Below, piece after piece: positions 43,649 to 53,433 of a stretch of 64,000 bases of DNA (position 1 is the stretch's first letter; the number at the start of each line of letters is the position of its first letter). Source of the DNA: an uncultured beta proteobacterium (GTDB taxonomy: Bacteria > Pseudomonadota > Gammaproteobacteria > Burkholderiales > Burkholderiaceae_C); assembly GCA_903905735.1 (NCBI GenBank), contig CAIVHU010000231.1:1-64000 (forward strand), read 5' to 3'. Position numbers and translations under genes: made by a program. Below the pieces are notes generated by a model. It saw nothing but the letters and a program-made list of their open reading frames with translations. It was not told where the DNA came from and searched no databases.

Positions 43649-44965
43649 ATGGCCGTAGCTGTAGAAACCCTTGAGAAGCTCGAACGCAAGATGACGTTGA
43701 GCCTGCCTCTGAACACCATTCAGTCTGAGGTCAATGCGCGCCTGAAGAAGATGGCCCGCACCGTCAAGATGGACGGTTTCCGTCCTGGCAAGGTGCCAAT
43801 GAATGTGGTAGCGCAGCGTTATGGCTATTCGGTGCAGTACGAAGTCATGAACGACAAGGTCGGTGAAGCCTTCTTCAATGCAGCCACTGAAGCGCAGCTG
43901 CGCGTGGCCGGTCAGCCCAAAATCAACGAAAAAGACGGTGCTCCCGAGGGTGAGTTGGCGTTTGAAGCGGTGTTTGAGGTCTATCCGGATGTCAAGATTG
44001 GCGATTTGACGACGGCTGAAGTGGAAAAAGTGACCACTGAAGTATCTGAAGCAGCCATCGAAAAAACCCTGGACATCCTGCGCAAGCAGCGTCGCACTTT
44101 CTCGCAACGCCCGCATGACGCACAAGCCGCCGCTGGTGACCGAGTGACCGTTGATTTTGAAGGGAAAATTGACGGTGAACTGTTTGAAGGCGGCAAGTCG
44201 CAAGACTTCCAGTTCATCCTGGGTGACGGCCAGATGCTCAAGGAATTTGAAGAAGCCACGCTGGGCTTGAAAATGGGTGAAAGCAAGACTTTCCCGCTGG
44301 CTTTCCCGGCCGACTACCATGGCAAGGACGTGGCTGGCAAAACCGCTGACTTCATGGTCACGGTCAAGAAGATTGAAGCGGCCCACCTGCCTGAAGTGGA
44401 TGGCGCTCTGGCGAAATCTCTGGGTATCGAAGATGCCACCGTCGAAGGCCTGCGTGCAGACATCAAGAAAAATCTGGAGCGCGAAGTCAAGTTCCGCCTG
44501 CTGGCGCGCAACAAGACTGCCGTGATGGACGCTTTGGTGGCCAAGGCTGAGCTCGATTTGCCCAATGCCAGCGTACAGGCTGAAATCGCCCGTTTGCTGG
44601 AAGGCGCGCGCGCTGACCTCAAGCAACGCGGGATCAAGGACGCCGACAAGGTCACGATTCCTGATGACGTGTTCCGCCCGCAAGCTGAGCGCCGTGTGCG
44701 TCTTGGCCTGGTGGTGGCTGAGTTGGTGCGCGCCAACGGCCTGCAAGCCAAGATGGAGCAGATCAAGGCGCATGTGGACGAATTGGCTGCCAGCTACGAA
44801 AAACCCGCTGAAGTGTCTCGCTGGTATTTCAGCGACAACAAACGCCTGGCCGAGGTGGAAGCCATCGTGTTGGAAAACAATGTGACCGATTTCGTGCTCT
44901 CGAAGGCGAATGTCACCGAAAAAGCGATCGGTTTCGATGAGTTGATGGCGCAAAACCAGGCGTAA
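43649..44965 (+). CDS. tig: Trigger factor
   Basis: 438 residues: an N-terminal ribosome-binding domain ([17 protein letters not shown]; signature [12 protein letters not shown]), a FKBP-type PPIase domain (about 150-245; [14 protein letters not shown]) and a C-terminal chaperone domain. It is a ribosome-associated chaperone that meets nascent chains. It precedes clpP, clpX and lon, the usual arrangement in proteobacteria. A terminator-like hairpin separates it from clpP. Confidence 0.96.
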   Translation: MAVAVETLEKLERKMTLSLPLNTIQSEVNARLKKMARTVKMDGFRPGKVPMNVVAQRYGYSVQYEVMNDKVGEAFFNAATEAQLRVAGQPKINEKDGAPEGELAFEAVFEVYPDVKIGDLTTAEVEKVTTEVSEAAIEKTLDILRKQRRTFSQRPHDAQAAAGDRVTVDFEGKIDGELFEGGKSQDFQFILGDGQMLKEFEEATLGLKMGESKTFPLAFPADYHGKDVAGKTADFMVTVKKIEAAHLPEVDGALAKSLGIEDATVEGLRADIKKNLEREVKFRLLARNKTAVMDALVAKAELDLPNASVQAEIARLLEGARADLKQRGIKDADKVTIPDDVFRPQAERRVRLGLVVAELVRANGLQAKMEQIKAHVDELAASYEKPAEVSRWYFSDNKRLAEVEAIVLENNVTDFVLSKANVTEKAIGFDELMAQNQA

Positions 44966-44986
44966 ATCGCTGGAGCCGTCTGAATT

Positions 44987-45037
44987 GGGGCTTGTGTCTG
45001 GCTTGTCGTCAGGCAAACAAGCCCCATTTCATTTATT
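44987..45037 (+). terminator. Hairpin after tig
   Basis: GGGGCTTGT and ACAAGCCCC (perfect 9-bp arms with a 21-base loop that can pair further) are followed by ATTTCATTTATT. Probably an attenuating terminator between tig and clpP. Confidence 0.6.
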
Positions 45038-45103
45038 GGCTTGCGTTTTTGGCTACAGTAGAGCCAGTTTTTGACAATTAACCCCAACCTTCACGGGAGT
45101 GCA

Positions 45104-45703
45104 ATGGACATTCAGAATCTGGGCATGGTGCCCATGGTGATCGAGCAATCAGGCCGTGGCGAACGTTCTTACGACATTTATTCACGTCTGCTCAAGGAGC
45201 GGGTGATTTTTCTGGTCGGCCCGGTGAATGACCACGTGGCCAATTTGGTGGTGGCGCAACTGTTGTTTCTTGAGAGCGAAAACCCTGACAAGGATATTTC
45301 GTTTTACATCAACTCGCCAGGCGGTTCGGTGAGCGCAGGAATGGCGATTTTTGACACCATGAACTTCATCAAGCCACAGGTGTCCACTTTATGTACCGGC
45401 TTTGCGGCCAGCATGGGTGCGTTTTTACTGGCAGCGGGTGAAAAAGGCAAACGGTTTTCACTGCCCAATTCCAAAATCATGATTCACCAACCGTCCGGCG
45501 GCAGTCAGGGTCAGGCCACTGAAATTGAAATTCAGGCGCGTGAAATCCTGAAAACCCGTGAGCAACTCAACAAGATTCTGGCCGAGCGTACCGGACAGCC
45601 ACTGGAGCGCGTTGCGCGCGACACTGAGCGCGACTATTACATGTCGGCAGATGAATCCAAGGAATATGGTCTGATTGACCAGGTTATCTCCAAAAGGGCG
45701 TAG
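45104..45703 (+). CDS. clpP: ATP-dependent Clp protease proteolytic subunit
   Basis: 199 residues from the ATG at 45104, with GGGAG upstream. Catalytic Ser103 ([11 protein letters not shown]) and His128 (IMIHQPSGG) with the downstream Asp in the [14 protein letters not shown] region form the serine protease triad. It assembles as a double heptamer capped by ClpX, which is encoded 5 bp downstream. Confidence 0.96.
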   Translation: MDIQNLGMVPMVIEQSGRGERSYDIYSRLLKERVIFLVGPVNDHVANLVVAQLLFLESENPDKDISFYINSPGGSVSAGMAIFDTMNFIKPQVSTLCTGFAASMGAFLLAAGEKGKRFSLPNSKIMIHQPSGGSQGQATEIEIQAREILKTREQLNKILAERTGQPLERVARDTERDYYMSADESKEYGLIDQVISKRA

Positions 45704-45708
45704 TTGAT

Positions 45709-46971
45709 ATGGCCGACAAAAAAGGCTCCTCCGGCGAAAAGACGCTGTACTGTTCGTTTTGCGGTAAAAGCCAGCATGAAGTCAAAAAGCTGATTGCTGG
45801 CCCGTCGGTGTTCGTGTGTGATGAGTGCATTGAGCTGTGCAACGAAATCATTCGCGACGAGTTGCCACCCACCACCGAAAGTACGGGTACCGACGATCTG
45901 CCAACGCCAGCGGACATTAAGGCCAACCTGGACAATTATGTCATTGGCCAGGAACCCGCCAAACGCATTCTGGCGGTGGCGGTGTACAACCATTACAAGC
46001 GACTCAAACACCAGGAAAAATCCTCCAAGGACGACGTGGAACTGTCCAAAAGCAACATCTTGCTGATTGGCCCCACTGGGTCGGGCAAGACGCTGCTGGC
46101 ACAGACCCTGGCGCGCATGCTCGACGTGCCTTTTGTCATGGCCGATGCCACCACGCTGACCGAAGCGGGCTATGTGGGTGAGGATGTGGAAAACATCGTC
46201 CTCAAACTGCTGCAAAGCTGCAATTACGAGGTCGAGCGGGCGCAGCGTGGCATTGTGTACATTGATGAAATCGACAAGATCTCGCGCAAATCTGACAACC
46301 CTTCCATCACGCGTGACGTGTCAGGCGAGGGCGTGCAACAGGCGCTGCTCAAGCTGATTGAAGGCACCATGGCCAGCGTACCGCCGCAAGGTGGTCGCAA
46401 GCACCCGAATCAGGACTTTGTGCAGGTCGATACCACCAACATTCTGTTCATTTGTGGCGGAGCGTTTGCCGGGCTCGAAAAAGTCATCGATAACCGCACA
46501 GAATCATCGGGCATCGGTTTTGGTGCCGCCGTCAAGAGCAAGCAAAATCGTAGCTTGACCGATGTTTTCAAGGAAGTCGAACCGGAAGATCTGATCAAGT
46601 TTGGTTTGATTCCGGAACTGGTCGGGCGCATGCCGGTCGTGGCGACGCTGGGCGAACTTAGCGAAGAAACGCTGGTGCAGATCCTGACCGAACCCAAGAA
46701 CGCGCTGGTCAAGCAATACAGCAAGTTGCTCTTGATGGAGGGTGTCGATCTGGAAATCCGGCCTTCTGCCCTGAAAGCGATTGCCAAGAAAGCGCTGGCT
46801 CGCAAGACAGGTGCACGTGGTTTGCGCTCCATTCTGGAATTGGCGCTGATCGACACCATGTTTGATTTGCCCAATGCGTCCAACGTGGAAAAAGTGGTGC
46901 TCGACGAGTCCACCATCGAAGAAAACAAGGCTCCCTTGCTGGTTTACCGCGAAGTAGCCAAGAAGGCCTGA
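45709..46971 (+). CDS. clpX: ATP-dependent Clp protease ATP-binding subunit ClpX
   Basis: 420 residues. An N-terminal C4 zinc finger (Cys15, Cys18, Cys37, Cys40) for substrate and adaptor binding is followed by an AAA+ domain with Walker [13 protein letters not shown], Walker [11 protein letters not shown] and the ClpP-contact region. It unfolds tagged proteins for ClpP. The start is 5 bp after the clpP stop. Confidence 0.97.
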   Translation: MADKKGSSGEKTLYCSFCGKSQHEVKKLIAGPSVFVCDECIELCNEIIRDELPPTTESTGTDDLPTPADIKANLDNYVIGQEPAKRILAVAVYNHYKRLKHQEKSSKDDVELSKSNILLIGPTGSGKTLLAQTLARMLDVPFVMADATTLTEAGYVGEDVENIVLKLLQSCNYEVERAQRGIVYIDEIDKISRKSDNPSITRDVSGEGVQQALLKLIEGTMASVPPQGGRKHPNQDFVQVDTTNILFICGGAFAGLEKVIDNRTESSGIGFGAAVKSKQNRSLTDVFKEVEPEDLIKFGLIPELVGRMPVVATLGELSEETLVQILTEPKNALVKQYSKLLLMEGVDLEIRPSALKAIAKKALARKTGARGLRSILELALIDTMFDLPNASNVEKVVLDESTIEENKAPLLVYREVAKKA

Positions 46972-47092
46972 TTAGGTCTGTCTTCGCGGGGTTTTTGCTC
47001 CCATAGAGTTTTCATGGTTTGTTGATAATGGTCTGGCTGCTTGAAAAGTGGCCACGCCACTCCATATCCACCAGGTAAGAAAAGGATGTTTT

Positions 47093-49534
47093 ATGTCTGG
47101 CCACACACCATTACCTGCTGATCCCCTTGACCTGCCACTGTTGCCGTTGCGCGACGTGGTGGTGTTTCCGCACATGGTCATTCCGCTGTTTGTCGGCAGG
47201 CCCAAAAGCATCAAGGCGCTGGAAGCCGCCATGAGCACCGACCGGCGCATCATGCTGGTGGCGCAAAAGGCCGCAGCCAAGGACGATCCGCTGGTCACCG
47301 ACATGTTTGATGTAGGCTGTATCTCGACCATTTTGCAAATGCTCAAACTCCCCGATGGCACTGTCAAAGTGCTGGTGGAGGGGCAACAACGCGCTCTGGT
47401 GAACAAAGTGGAGGACGGTGAGTCGTACTTTGTGGCCAGCATCACGCCGCTGGAAGTCATGACCGAGCCTGAAACCAAGTCCAAGAACAAGGCCAGTGAA
47501 ATTGAGGCCTTGCGCCGCGCCGTGATGCAGCAGTTTGACCAGTACGTCAAACTGAACAAGAAGATCCCACCAGAAATCCTGACGTCGATTTCCAGCATTG
47601 ATGACCCGGGCCGCATGACAGACACCATTGCAGCGCATTTGCCCTTGAAGCTCGACAGCAAACAAGCGGTGTTGGAACTGTCCAACATCAAGGAACGCCT
47701 GGAAAACTTGTATAGCCAGATTGAGCGTGAAGTTGATATCTTGAACGTGGACAAGAAGATCCGTGGCCGGGTCAAGCGCCAGATGGAAAAAAACCAGCGT
47801 GATTTCTATTTGAATGAGCAAGTCAAAGCCATCCAAAAGGAACTGGGCGAAGGCGAAGATGGTGCAGACATCGAGGAGATCGAAAAAAAGATCAAAGCCG
47901 CCAAGATGCCTGTCGAGGCGTTGAAAAAAGTCGAGGGTGAGCTGAAAAAGCTTAAGCTCATGTCACCCATGTCTGCAGAAGCCACTGTGGTGCGCAATTA
48001 CATTGATGTGCTCACCGGCATGCCCTGGGCCATCAAGACCAAGATCAAACACAACCTGGCCAACGCCGAGACCGTTCTCAACGAAGACCATTACGGCCTG
48101 GACAAGGTCAAGGACCGCATCCTTGAATACCTTGCGGTGCAGCAGCGGGTGGACAAGGTGAAAGCACCGATTCTGTGCCTGGTTGGCCCACCGGGTGTCG
48201 GTAAGACATCACTGGGACAGTCCATCGCCAAAGCCACAGGTCGAAAATATGTGCGCATGGCGCTGGGTGGCATGCGCGATGAGGCTGAAATCCGTGGTCA
48301 CCGTCGCACTTACATTGGTGCCATGCCGGGCAAAGTGTTGCAGAGTTTGTCCAAGGTTGGGACTCGTAACCCCTTATTCCTGCTCGATGAAATCGACAAA
48401 TTAGGAACTGATTTTCGGGGTGATCCTTCCAGCGCGCTACTGGAGGTGCTGGATCCAGAGCAGAACCACAAGTTCGGGGATCACTACGTCGAGGTTGATT
48501 TTGACCTGAGCGATGTGATGTTTGTTGCCACCTCCAATTCGATGAACATTCCACCAGCCCTGCTGGACCGCATGGAAGTGATTCGCCTGGCGGGCTATAC
48601 GGAAGACGAAAAAACCAATATCGCCATCAAGTATTTGTTGCCTAAGCAACTCATGAACAATGGTGTCAAGGAAACCGAGCTGCTTGTCACTGAAGAAGCG
48701 GTTCGCGACATCGTTCGCTATTACACGCGTGAAGCGGGTGTTCGGTCCCTGGAGCGTGAAATTTCAAAAATCTGCCGCAAGGTGGTCAAAGGCTTGCAAC
48801 TCAAGAAGATGACCGGTCTTGTGACGGTAGCTGGCGACAACCTGAACGATTTTCTGGGTGTTCGCAAGTATGACTATGGCCGGGCTGAGAAGAAGAATCA
48901 GGTCGGCCAGGTGGTGGGTTTGGCTTGGACCGAGGTAGGCGGTGATCTGCTCACCATTGAGGCGGCCATGATGCCTGGCAAGGGCGTGATCACCCGCACT
49001 GGCTCGTTAGGTGACGTGATGAAAGAGTCAGTGGAGGCGGCCCGCACCGTGGTGCGCAGCCGTTCCCACCGGCTGGGCATCAAGGACGAATTTTTTGAGA
49101 AACGAGACATCCACATCCATGTGCCTGACGGTGCCACGCCCAAGGATGGTCCAAGTGCTGGTGTGGCCATGACCACGGCGTTTGTGTCTGCCATGACTGG
49201 CATTCCCGTTCGTTGCGATGTGGCCATGACAGGTGAAATCACCTTGCGCGGCGAAGTAACGGCCATTGGGGGACTGAAAGAAAAACTGCTGGCTGCGCTG
49301 CGGGGCAATGTGAAGACAGTGATCATCCCTGAAGACAACGCCAAGGACTTGCAGGATATTCCAGAGAATGTCAAAAACGGACTTGAAATAGTTCCAGTGC
49401 GCTGGATCGACAAGGCGCTTGAGATTGCACTGGAGCGTATGCCGACGCCGCTGCCCGAAGACGAGCCGACGGTTGTCGCCGCTGCCGAGGCGGTGATTGA
49501 TCCCGTGCAACTGTCAGGCGCAGTTAAACACTGA
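47093..49534 (+). CDS. lon: ATP-dependent protease Lon
   Basis: 813 residues from the ATG at 47093 (AAAGGA upstream); an in-frame earlier start lacks a ribosome-binding site. N-terminal LON domain (LPLLPLRDVVVFPHMVIPLFVG), AAA+ domain (GPPGVGKTSLGQS) and protease domain with Ser688 (KDGPSAGVAM) and the catalytic Lys about 43 residues later. It is the cytosolic quality-control protease. It lies 121 bp downstream of clpX and could have its own promoter; I saw no clear heat-shock promoter. Confidence 0.97.
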   Translation: MSGHTPLPADPLDLPLLPLRDVVVFPHMVIPLFVGRPKSIKALEAAMSTDRRIMLVAQKAAAKDDPLVTDMFDVGCISTILQMLKLPDGTVKVLVEGQQRALVNKVEDGESYFVASITPLEVMTEPETKSKNKASEIEALRRAVMQQFDQYVKLNKKIPPEILTSISSIDDPGRMTDTIAAHLPLKLDSKQAVLELSNIKERLENLYSQIEREVDILNVDKKIRGRVKRQMEKNQRDFYLNEQVKAIQKELGEGEDGADIEEIEKKIKAAKMPVEALKKVEGELKKLKLMSPMSAEATVVRNYIDVLTGMPWAIKTKIKHNLANAETVLNEDHYGLDKVKDRILEYLAVQQRVDKVKAPILCLVGPPGVGKTSLGQSIAKATGRKYVRMALGGMRDEAEIRGHRRTYIGAMPGKVLQSLSKVGTRNPLFLLDEIDKLGTDFRGDPSSALLEVLDPEQNHKFGDHYVEVDFDLSDVMFVATSNSMNIPPALLDRMEVIRLAGYTEDEKTNIAIKYLLPKQLMNNGVKETELLVTEEAVRDIVRYYTREAGVRSLEREISKICRKVVKGLQLKKMTGLVTVAGDNLNDFLGVRKYDYGRAEKKNQVGQVVGLAWTEVGGDLLTIEAAMMPGKGVITRTGSLGDVMKESVEAARTVVRSRSHRLGIKDEFFEKRDIHIHVPDGATPKDGPSAGVAMTTAFVSAMTGIPVRCDVAMTGEITLRGEVTAIGGLKEKLLAALRGNVKTVIIPEDNAKDLQDIPENVKNGLEIVPVRWIDKALEIALERMPTPLPEDEPTVVAAAEAVIDPVQLSGAVKH

Positions 49535-49597
49535 CGATTTTTTTGAATTTTGAAAAAAAGCGGGTCCATTTTTACACTATACTTATGGGCTTGCGAC

Positions 49598-49673
49598 GCG
49601 GGAATAGCTCAGTTGGTAGAGCGCAACCTTGCCAAGGTTGAGGTCGAGAGTTCGAGCCTCTTTTCCCGCTCCA
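49598..49673 (+). tRNA. tRNA-Gly (anticodon GCC), copy 1
   Basis: 76 nt with acceptor GCGGGAA / TTCCCGC, anticodon loop TTGCCAA, T-loop GTTCGAGC and encoded CCA. Confidence 0.95.
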
Positions 49674-49713
49674 TAGGTTCTTTTGAGAGGTGCAAATTCC
49701 GGTTTGCATCCAT

Positions 49714-49789
49714 GCGGGAATAGCTCAGTTGGTAGAGCGCAACCTTGCCAAGGTTGAGGTCGAGAGTTCGAGCCTCTTTTCCCGCTCCA
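49714..49789 (+). tRNA. tRNA-Gly (anticodon GCC), copy 2
   Basis: Identical to the copy at 49598, 40 bp downstream. The spacer contains a small hairpin (TGCAAATTCCGGTTTGCA, 49691-49708). A terminator follows at 49801. Confidence 0.95.
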
Positions 49790-49800
49790 TATTTCAAAAA

Positions 49801-49824
49801 GGGAAGCTGCCGCTTCCCTTTTTT
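49801..49824 (+). terminator. Intrinsic terminator after the tRNA-Gly pair
   Basis: GGGAAGC-TGCC-GCTTCCC followed by six T. It separates the glycine tRNAs from tRNA-Cys. Confidence 0.85.
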
Positions 49825-49836
49825 GTCACAGGTTTT

Positions 49837-49910
49837 GGCGCGATAGCAAATCGGTTATGCAACGGATTGCAAATCCGTCTAGCCCAGTTCGACTCTGGGT
49901 CGCGCCTCCA
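49837..49910 (+). tRNA. tRNA-Cys (anticodon GCA)
   Basis: 74 nt with acceptor GGCGCGA / TCGCGCC, anticodon loop TTGCAAA, T-loop GTTCGACT and encoded CCA. Confidence 0.94.
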
Positions 49911-49940
49911 GAATTCGGAGTCCAAATAAGCTCATGCAAG

Positions 49941-49969
49941 CCTCGCAAACTCAAACTGCGAGGTTTTTT
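49941..49969 (+). terminator. Intrinsic terminator after tRNA-Cys
   Basis: CCTCGCA and TGCGAGG with a 9-base loop, followed by TTTTTT. Confidence 0.85.
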
Positions 49970-49988
49970 AGTTTCACAATACAGCCGT

Positions 49989-50081
49989 GCCCGAGTGGTG
50001 AAATAGGTAGACACATCGGACTTAAAATCCGCCGCTTCGTGAATAACGGGCATACCGGTTCGATTCCGGTCTCGGGCACCA
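49989..50081 (+). tRNA. tRNA-Leu (anticodon UAA)
   Basis: 93 nt with acceptor GCCCGAG / CTCGGGC, long variable arm, anticodon loop CTTAAAA and encoded ACCA. The last ~25 bases are partly repeated at 50966-50990. Confidence 0.93.
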
Positions 50082-50241
50082 TTCAACGGTTTCACACCGT
50101 ACCAAAACCACTCAAAACCCGCTCGTCTATCTACGGTAGAGGGTTTTCATTTATGGCTGGGTCAGTTATCAAAGTGTGGGTATTGAAAAATTGCGACTTT
50201 CGGAGCATGCTTGCCGCGGATGCATTGAGTGAGGTGAAATC

Positions 50242-50691
50242 ATGTTTTTTCAAGGCTTGAGGTCAAGGGCTGCTCCAAGTCAGGCTGCGCTTACAGTGAC
50301 GGTATTGCTGACGTTTGCGAGCTGCCCGCTGCACGGGCAGGTTGTTTTTAGATGCAAAAACGTGACTGGAGAAGTTGTCTTTAGCGACAAGAGGTGCACG
50401 GGTGACCTCTCTGCGGCGAACGTTCTGCCGTTAGTTGACTCAGACTCGTCTCAGCGCAAAGCCGAGCACGATGCCATAGTCTCGCGGGACAAGGCACTTG
50501 CCGCCCAGGTTGAGGCCAGCCGTATGGCCAGAGAACAAGCTCAGATTTCGGCGGCGAATCAACAACTTCAGGCCAATAAGGCCGTGAACGACAGATACGA
50601 GCAGGAACGCTCAAAACAAAATGCAGCGACAGTCAGTAGTCCTGGAGTCACCCAAGTTACGCCAGTGGGTACCTTTCCAACATCGCAGTGA
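50242..50691 (+). CDS. Small exported DUF4124-like protein
   Basis: 149 residues. A signal peptide (hydrophobic core about 15-27, ending near LHGQ) is followed by a short domain VVFRCKNVTGEVVFSDKRCTGD, with the two-cysteine, GxxxYSD-like pattern of DUF4124 proteins. A coiled-coil-prone Ala/Gln/Glu-rich stretch (about 70-130) and a low-complexity tail follow. The family has no known biochemical role. GAGGTG is 5 bases before the ATG. The gene lies between tRNA-Leu and the partial copy of its 3' end, so it may be a small acquired insert. Confidence 0.7.
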   Translation: MFFQGLRSRAAPSQAALTVTVLLTFASCPLHGQVVFRCKNVTGEVVFSDKRCTGDLSAANVLPLVDSDSSQRKAEHDAIVSRDKALAAQVEASRMAREQAQISAANQQLQANKAVNDRYEQERSKQNAATVSSPGVTQVTPVGTFPTSQ

Positions 50692-51001
50692 GGCAATGGA
50701 TACTGGTTGTTGTGACTAGCGATAGGTGGGCGATGCTTGTCATCGCCCATCGAAATAGCCGGACACGGACCAGTCAATGTGAGTCATTGCTTTGCAAGTA
50801 CCTGGTGATAAGCTGATCTGACATTGTTGAAACTTGAAGGGTTATCATCGCTCCAACCCACATGGTGTCACAGTGTCGCAACAATGATACAGATTGGAAA
50901 ATGACGATACTTTTTTTCAGACAAGAAATTTAATTCAATCAAATCAAACACTTAGAGGCTGGACGCGGTTCCGGTCTCGGCACCATTTAAACTCCAGACC
51001 T
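50692..51001. other. 310-bp intergenic region
   Basis: It contains no credible ORF. It is AT-richer than its surroundings and holds the partial tRNA-Leu 3' end at 50966-50990. No promoter could be assigned. Confidence 0.5.
50966..50990 (+). repeat. Partial duplicate of the tRNA-Leu(UAA) 3' end
   Basis: TTCCGGTCTCGGCACCATT (50969-50987) equals bases 50064-50083 of the tRNA-Leu 3' end and flank with one G missing; a few flanking bases also agree. It lies 12 bp before the next gene start and, with the tRNA, brackets about 0.9 kb. Confidence 0.6.
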
Positions 51002-51643
51002 ATGGCACGCTACAACGCCCCTTTTGAAATCCATGTGCATGGCCAAGTGGCCTTGCGTGCGGATGTGACCCCTGACAACCTGCAAGACGCACTCAAACCG
51101 CTTTGGAAATACGCTGGTGCCAAATCTTTGGCTGCGGCGTCGGGCAGCTTTTATGAAGACGAGCCAGGCATTAAATTTGATGCCCAGGAGCACCTTCTGC
51201 AGATGTGCTGGACCGTTGAAGGGGATGATGACTTTCGCCAGGCACTAGACGAAATGTGCATGAATCTCAACGACGTGGCCCAATCCGGTGCTGCCATTGA
51301 GGTCACTTTTTACGACACCGAATTTGATGATGATGAAGAAGATGATGAAACGTCCGATGCCGAGTCGCGGGATGACTTTGTCATGCTGTTTGTCGGACCC
51401 GACCCGGCTTCCATCATGCAGGTGCAGCGTGATTTGCTGGTGCAGGATGTGGTCAACCTGATGGAGCGGCACTTTGATGGTGCCGAACTCGGTGGGGTGG
51501 TGGCCGCTATCGACAGCCTGTTCAGCCAGCGTTTTGATGACTTGGTCAACTCCCTGCAACTTGGCAAGCCGCCACGTGGTTCGGGTGGTGGCTCTGGCGG
51601 CATGGGCCACGGCGGGGGCCGCAAACCCCGTCATTTGCACTAA
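51002..51643 (+). CDS. Conserved protein of unknown function
   Basis: 213 residues from the ATG at 51002 (ARYNAPFEIHVHGQVALRADVTP). Two globular segments flank an acidic run (FDDDEEDDETSDAESRDD, about 116-133), and the C-terminus is glycine-, histidine- and basic-rich (GSGGGSGGMGHGGGRKPRHL), which could bind metal or nucleic acid. I do not recognise a characterised family. The upstream open frame runs through the tRNA remnant and is unlikely to be translated; no strong ribosome-binding site precedes 51002. It ends 18 bp before mshE, so it may be transcribed with the pilus genes. Confidence 0.65.
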   Translation: MARYNAPFEIHVHGQVALRADVTPDNLQDALKPLWKYAGAKSLAAASGSFYEDEPGIKFDAQEHLLQMCWTVEGDDDFRQALDEMCMNLNDVAQSGAAIEVTFYDTEFDDDEEDDETSDAESRDDFVMLFVGPDPASIMQVQRDLLVQDVVNLMERHFDGAELGGVVAAIDSLFSQRFDDLVNSLQLGKPPRGSGGGSGGMGHGGGRKPRHLH

Positions 51644-51661
51644 TCCGGAGCGTTTGCGGGT

Positions 51662-53413
51662 ATGAATCAGGCCGTGACTTCACCAACCGCAGCAGTTTCA
51701 CCCTCCTTGCCGGGTCGCCCTGAGAAGCTGCGGCTGGGCGACGTGCTGGTGCAGCAGCGCCTGATCTCTCAAGAGCAGTTGCAGCAAACGCTGGTGCTGC
51801 AGAAGCAGACCGGTAAGAAGATGGGCCGCCTGCTCATTGAAACCGGGCTGATCACTGAAGAGCTGTTGGCCAATGGTCTGGCGCGCCAGCTACGGATTCC
51901 TTTCGTCAACCTCAAAACCTTCCCGTTTCGTGCCGATGTGGTCAAGCTCCTGCCGGAATCCGCCGCGCGACGTTTCCGCGCCCTGGTGCTGGAAGACAAA
52001 GGCGACATGCTTCTGGTGGCGCTGGCTGACCCGCTGGACCTGTTTGCGTATGACGAGCTGACACGGTTGCTCAAGCGGACGATTTCCGTTGCGGCAGTGC
52101 CTGAGAGTCAGCTTGCATTGGCATTTGACAGGCTCTATCGCCGCACTGAGGAAATCAGTGGCTTGGCCCGTGCCTTGGAAAAAGATCTGGGTGACGCGGT
52201 TGACTTTGGCGAACTCACCGCCAGTGTCGGCACTGAGGGCGCACCCGTGGTGCGGCTGTTGCAGTCGCTGTTTGAAGATGCCATGCAGGTGGGGGCATCC
52301 GATGTGCACATTGAGCCGCAGGAATCCGGCCTGCAGATTCGCGTGCGGGTCGATGGTGTCTTGCAAACCCAAACCCAGGCCGACAAGCGCATTGGCGGTG
52401 CCTTGGCGCAGCGACTCAAACTCATGGCCGGACTGGACATTTCTGAAAAACGCCTGCCGCAAGATGGTAGATTCAGCGTGCGCCTGCGAGACACCACGAT
52501 CGATGTCCGGCTTTCGACTTTACCCACGAATTACGGTGAATCTGCTGTCATGCGCCTGCTCAAACAAGGTGCGGGCATGAAGCAGCTGGATGACATTGGC
52601 ATGCCAGCCGAGATGCTGCGGCGGTTCCGTGAGGTGATTGGTCGCGTCTCGGGTCTCGTGCTGGTGACCGGCCCGACAGGTTCGGGCAAAACGACCACGC
52701 TGTATGCGGCCCTGTCTGAAATCAATGCGACCGAGCTCAAGGTCATCACGGTCGAAGATCCGGTGGAATACCGCATGCCTGGCCTGACTCAGGTGCAGGT
52801 GAACGACAAGATTGACCTGAGCTTTGCGCGTGTGCTGCGCGCTTGTCTGCGCCAGGATCCGGACGTGATTCTGGTCGGTGAGATGCGCGACGAAGAAACG
52901 GCTGAAATTGGCCTCAGGGCCGCCATTACCGGGCATCTTGTGCTATCAACTTTGCATACGCGGGATGCGATGAGCACACCTTTCCGGTTGCTGGATATGG
53001 GCGTGCCACCCTTCATGGTGGCGACCTCTTTGCAGGCCGTGATCGCTCAACGGCTGGTGCGGCTGAACTGCCCCGAGTGCAACCAGCCTCACCAACCCAC
53101 GCCGCAAGAGCTGTCCTGGCTGGCAGGCATGGTCGATGATGTCGGCACGGTGGTCTCCATGCGAGGGCGAGGTTGCTCGTCTTGCAATGGCACCGGTTAC
53201 GCGGGCCGCCAAGGCGTGTATGAGTTGCTTGAGATGGACGCTGCGCTGACCCAGGCCGCGTCCCGCTCTGACCCGGCGGCTTTCATGAGGCTCGCGCGTG
53301 AGCGCATGAAGGGCTACACCCTGTCTTTTCATGCGCTGGAACTTGTTCGCCAAGGGCGCACCTCGCTGGCCGAAGCCTTGCGCATCGGTTTTGACGTGGA
53401 AGATCTTGACTGA
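51662..53413 (+). CDS. mshE: MSHA-type pilus assembly ATPase MshE
   Basis: 583 residues. The N-terminal MshEN c-di-GMP-binding domain has two 24-residue motifs at 24-47 (RLGDVL ... LVLQ; Arg replaces the usual Gly) and 53-76 (KMGRLL ... LARQ), separated by 5 residues as in Vibrio MshE. A GspE-type ATPase follows: Asp-box GASDVHIEP, Walker [13 protein letters not shown] near 337, VEDPVEYRMPG, LSTLHTRDA, and a C4 zinc site (CPEC ... CSSC). It powers pilin polymerisation when c-di-GMP is bound (family knowledge). It is the first gene of the pilus locus, with mshG 20 bp downstream. Confidence 0.9.
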   Translation: MNQAVTSPTAAVSPSLPGRPEKLRLGDVLVQQRLISQEQLQQTLVLQKQTGKKMGRLLIETGLITEELLANGLARQLRIPFVNLKTFPFRADVVKLLPESAARRFRALVLEDKGDMLLVALADPLDLFAYDELTRLLKRTISVAAVPESQLALAFDRLYRRTEEISGLARALEKDLGDAVDFGELTASVGTEGAPVVRLLQSLFEDAMQVGASDVHIEPQESGLQIRVRVDGVLQTQTQADKRIGGALAQRLKLMAGLDISEKRLPQDGRFSVRLRDTTIDVRLSTLPTNYGESAVMRLLKQGAGMKQLDDIGMPAEMLRRFREVIGRVSGLVLVTGPTGSGKTTTLYAALSEINATELKVITVEDPVEYRMPGLTQVQVNDKIDLSFARVLRACLRQDPDVILVGEMRDEETAEIGLRAAITGHLVLSTLHTRDAMSTPFRLLDMGVPPFMVATSLQAVIAQRLVRLNCPECNQPHQPTPQELSWLAGMVDDVGTVVSMRGRGCSSCNGTGYAGRQGVYELLEMDAALTQAASRSDPAAFMRLARERMKGYTLSFHALELVRQGRTSLAEALRIGFDVEDLD

Positions 53414-53433
53414 CCGGGGGCATTCAGGCGCTT

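Noticed and set aside
49598-49789. The two identical tRNA-Gly genes as a repeat or CRISPR-like array
   Set aside because: Each unit folds as a complete tRNA; only two copies are present, as in ordinary tandem tRNA genes.
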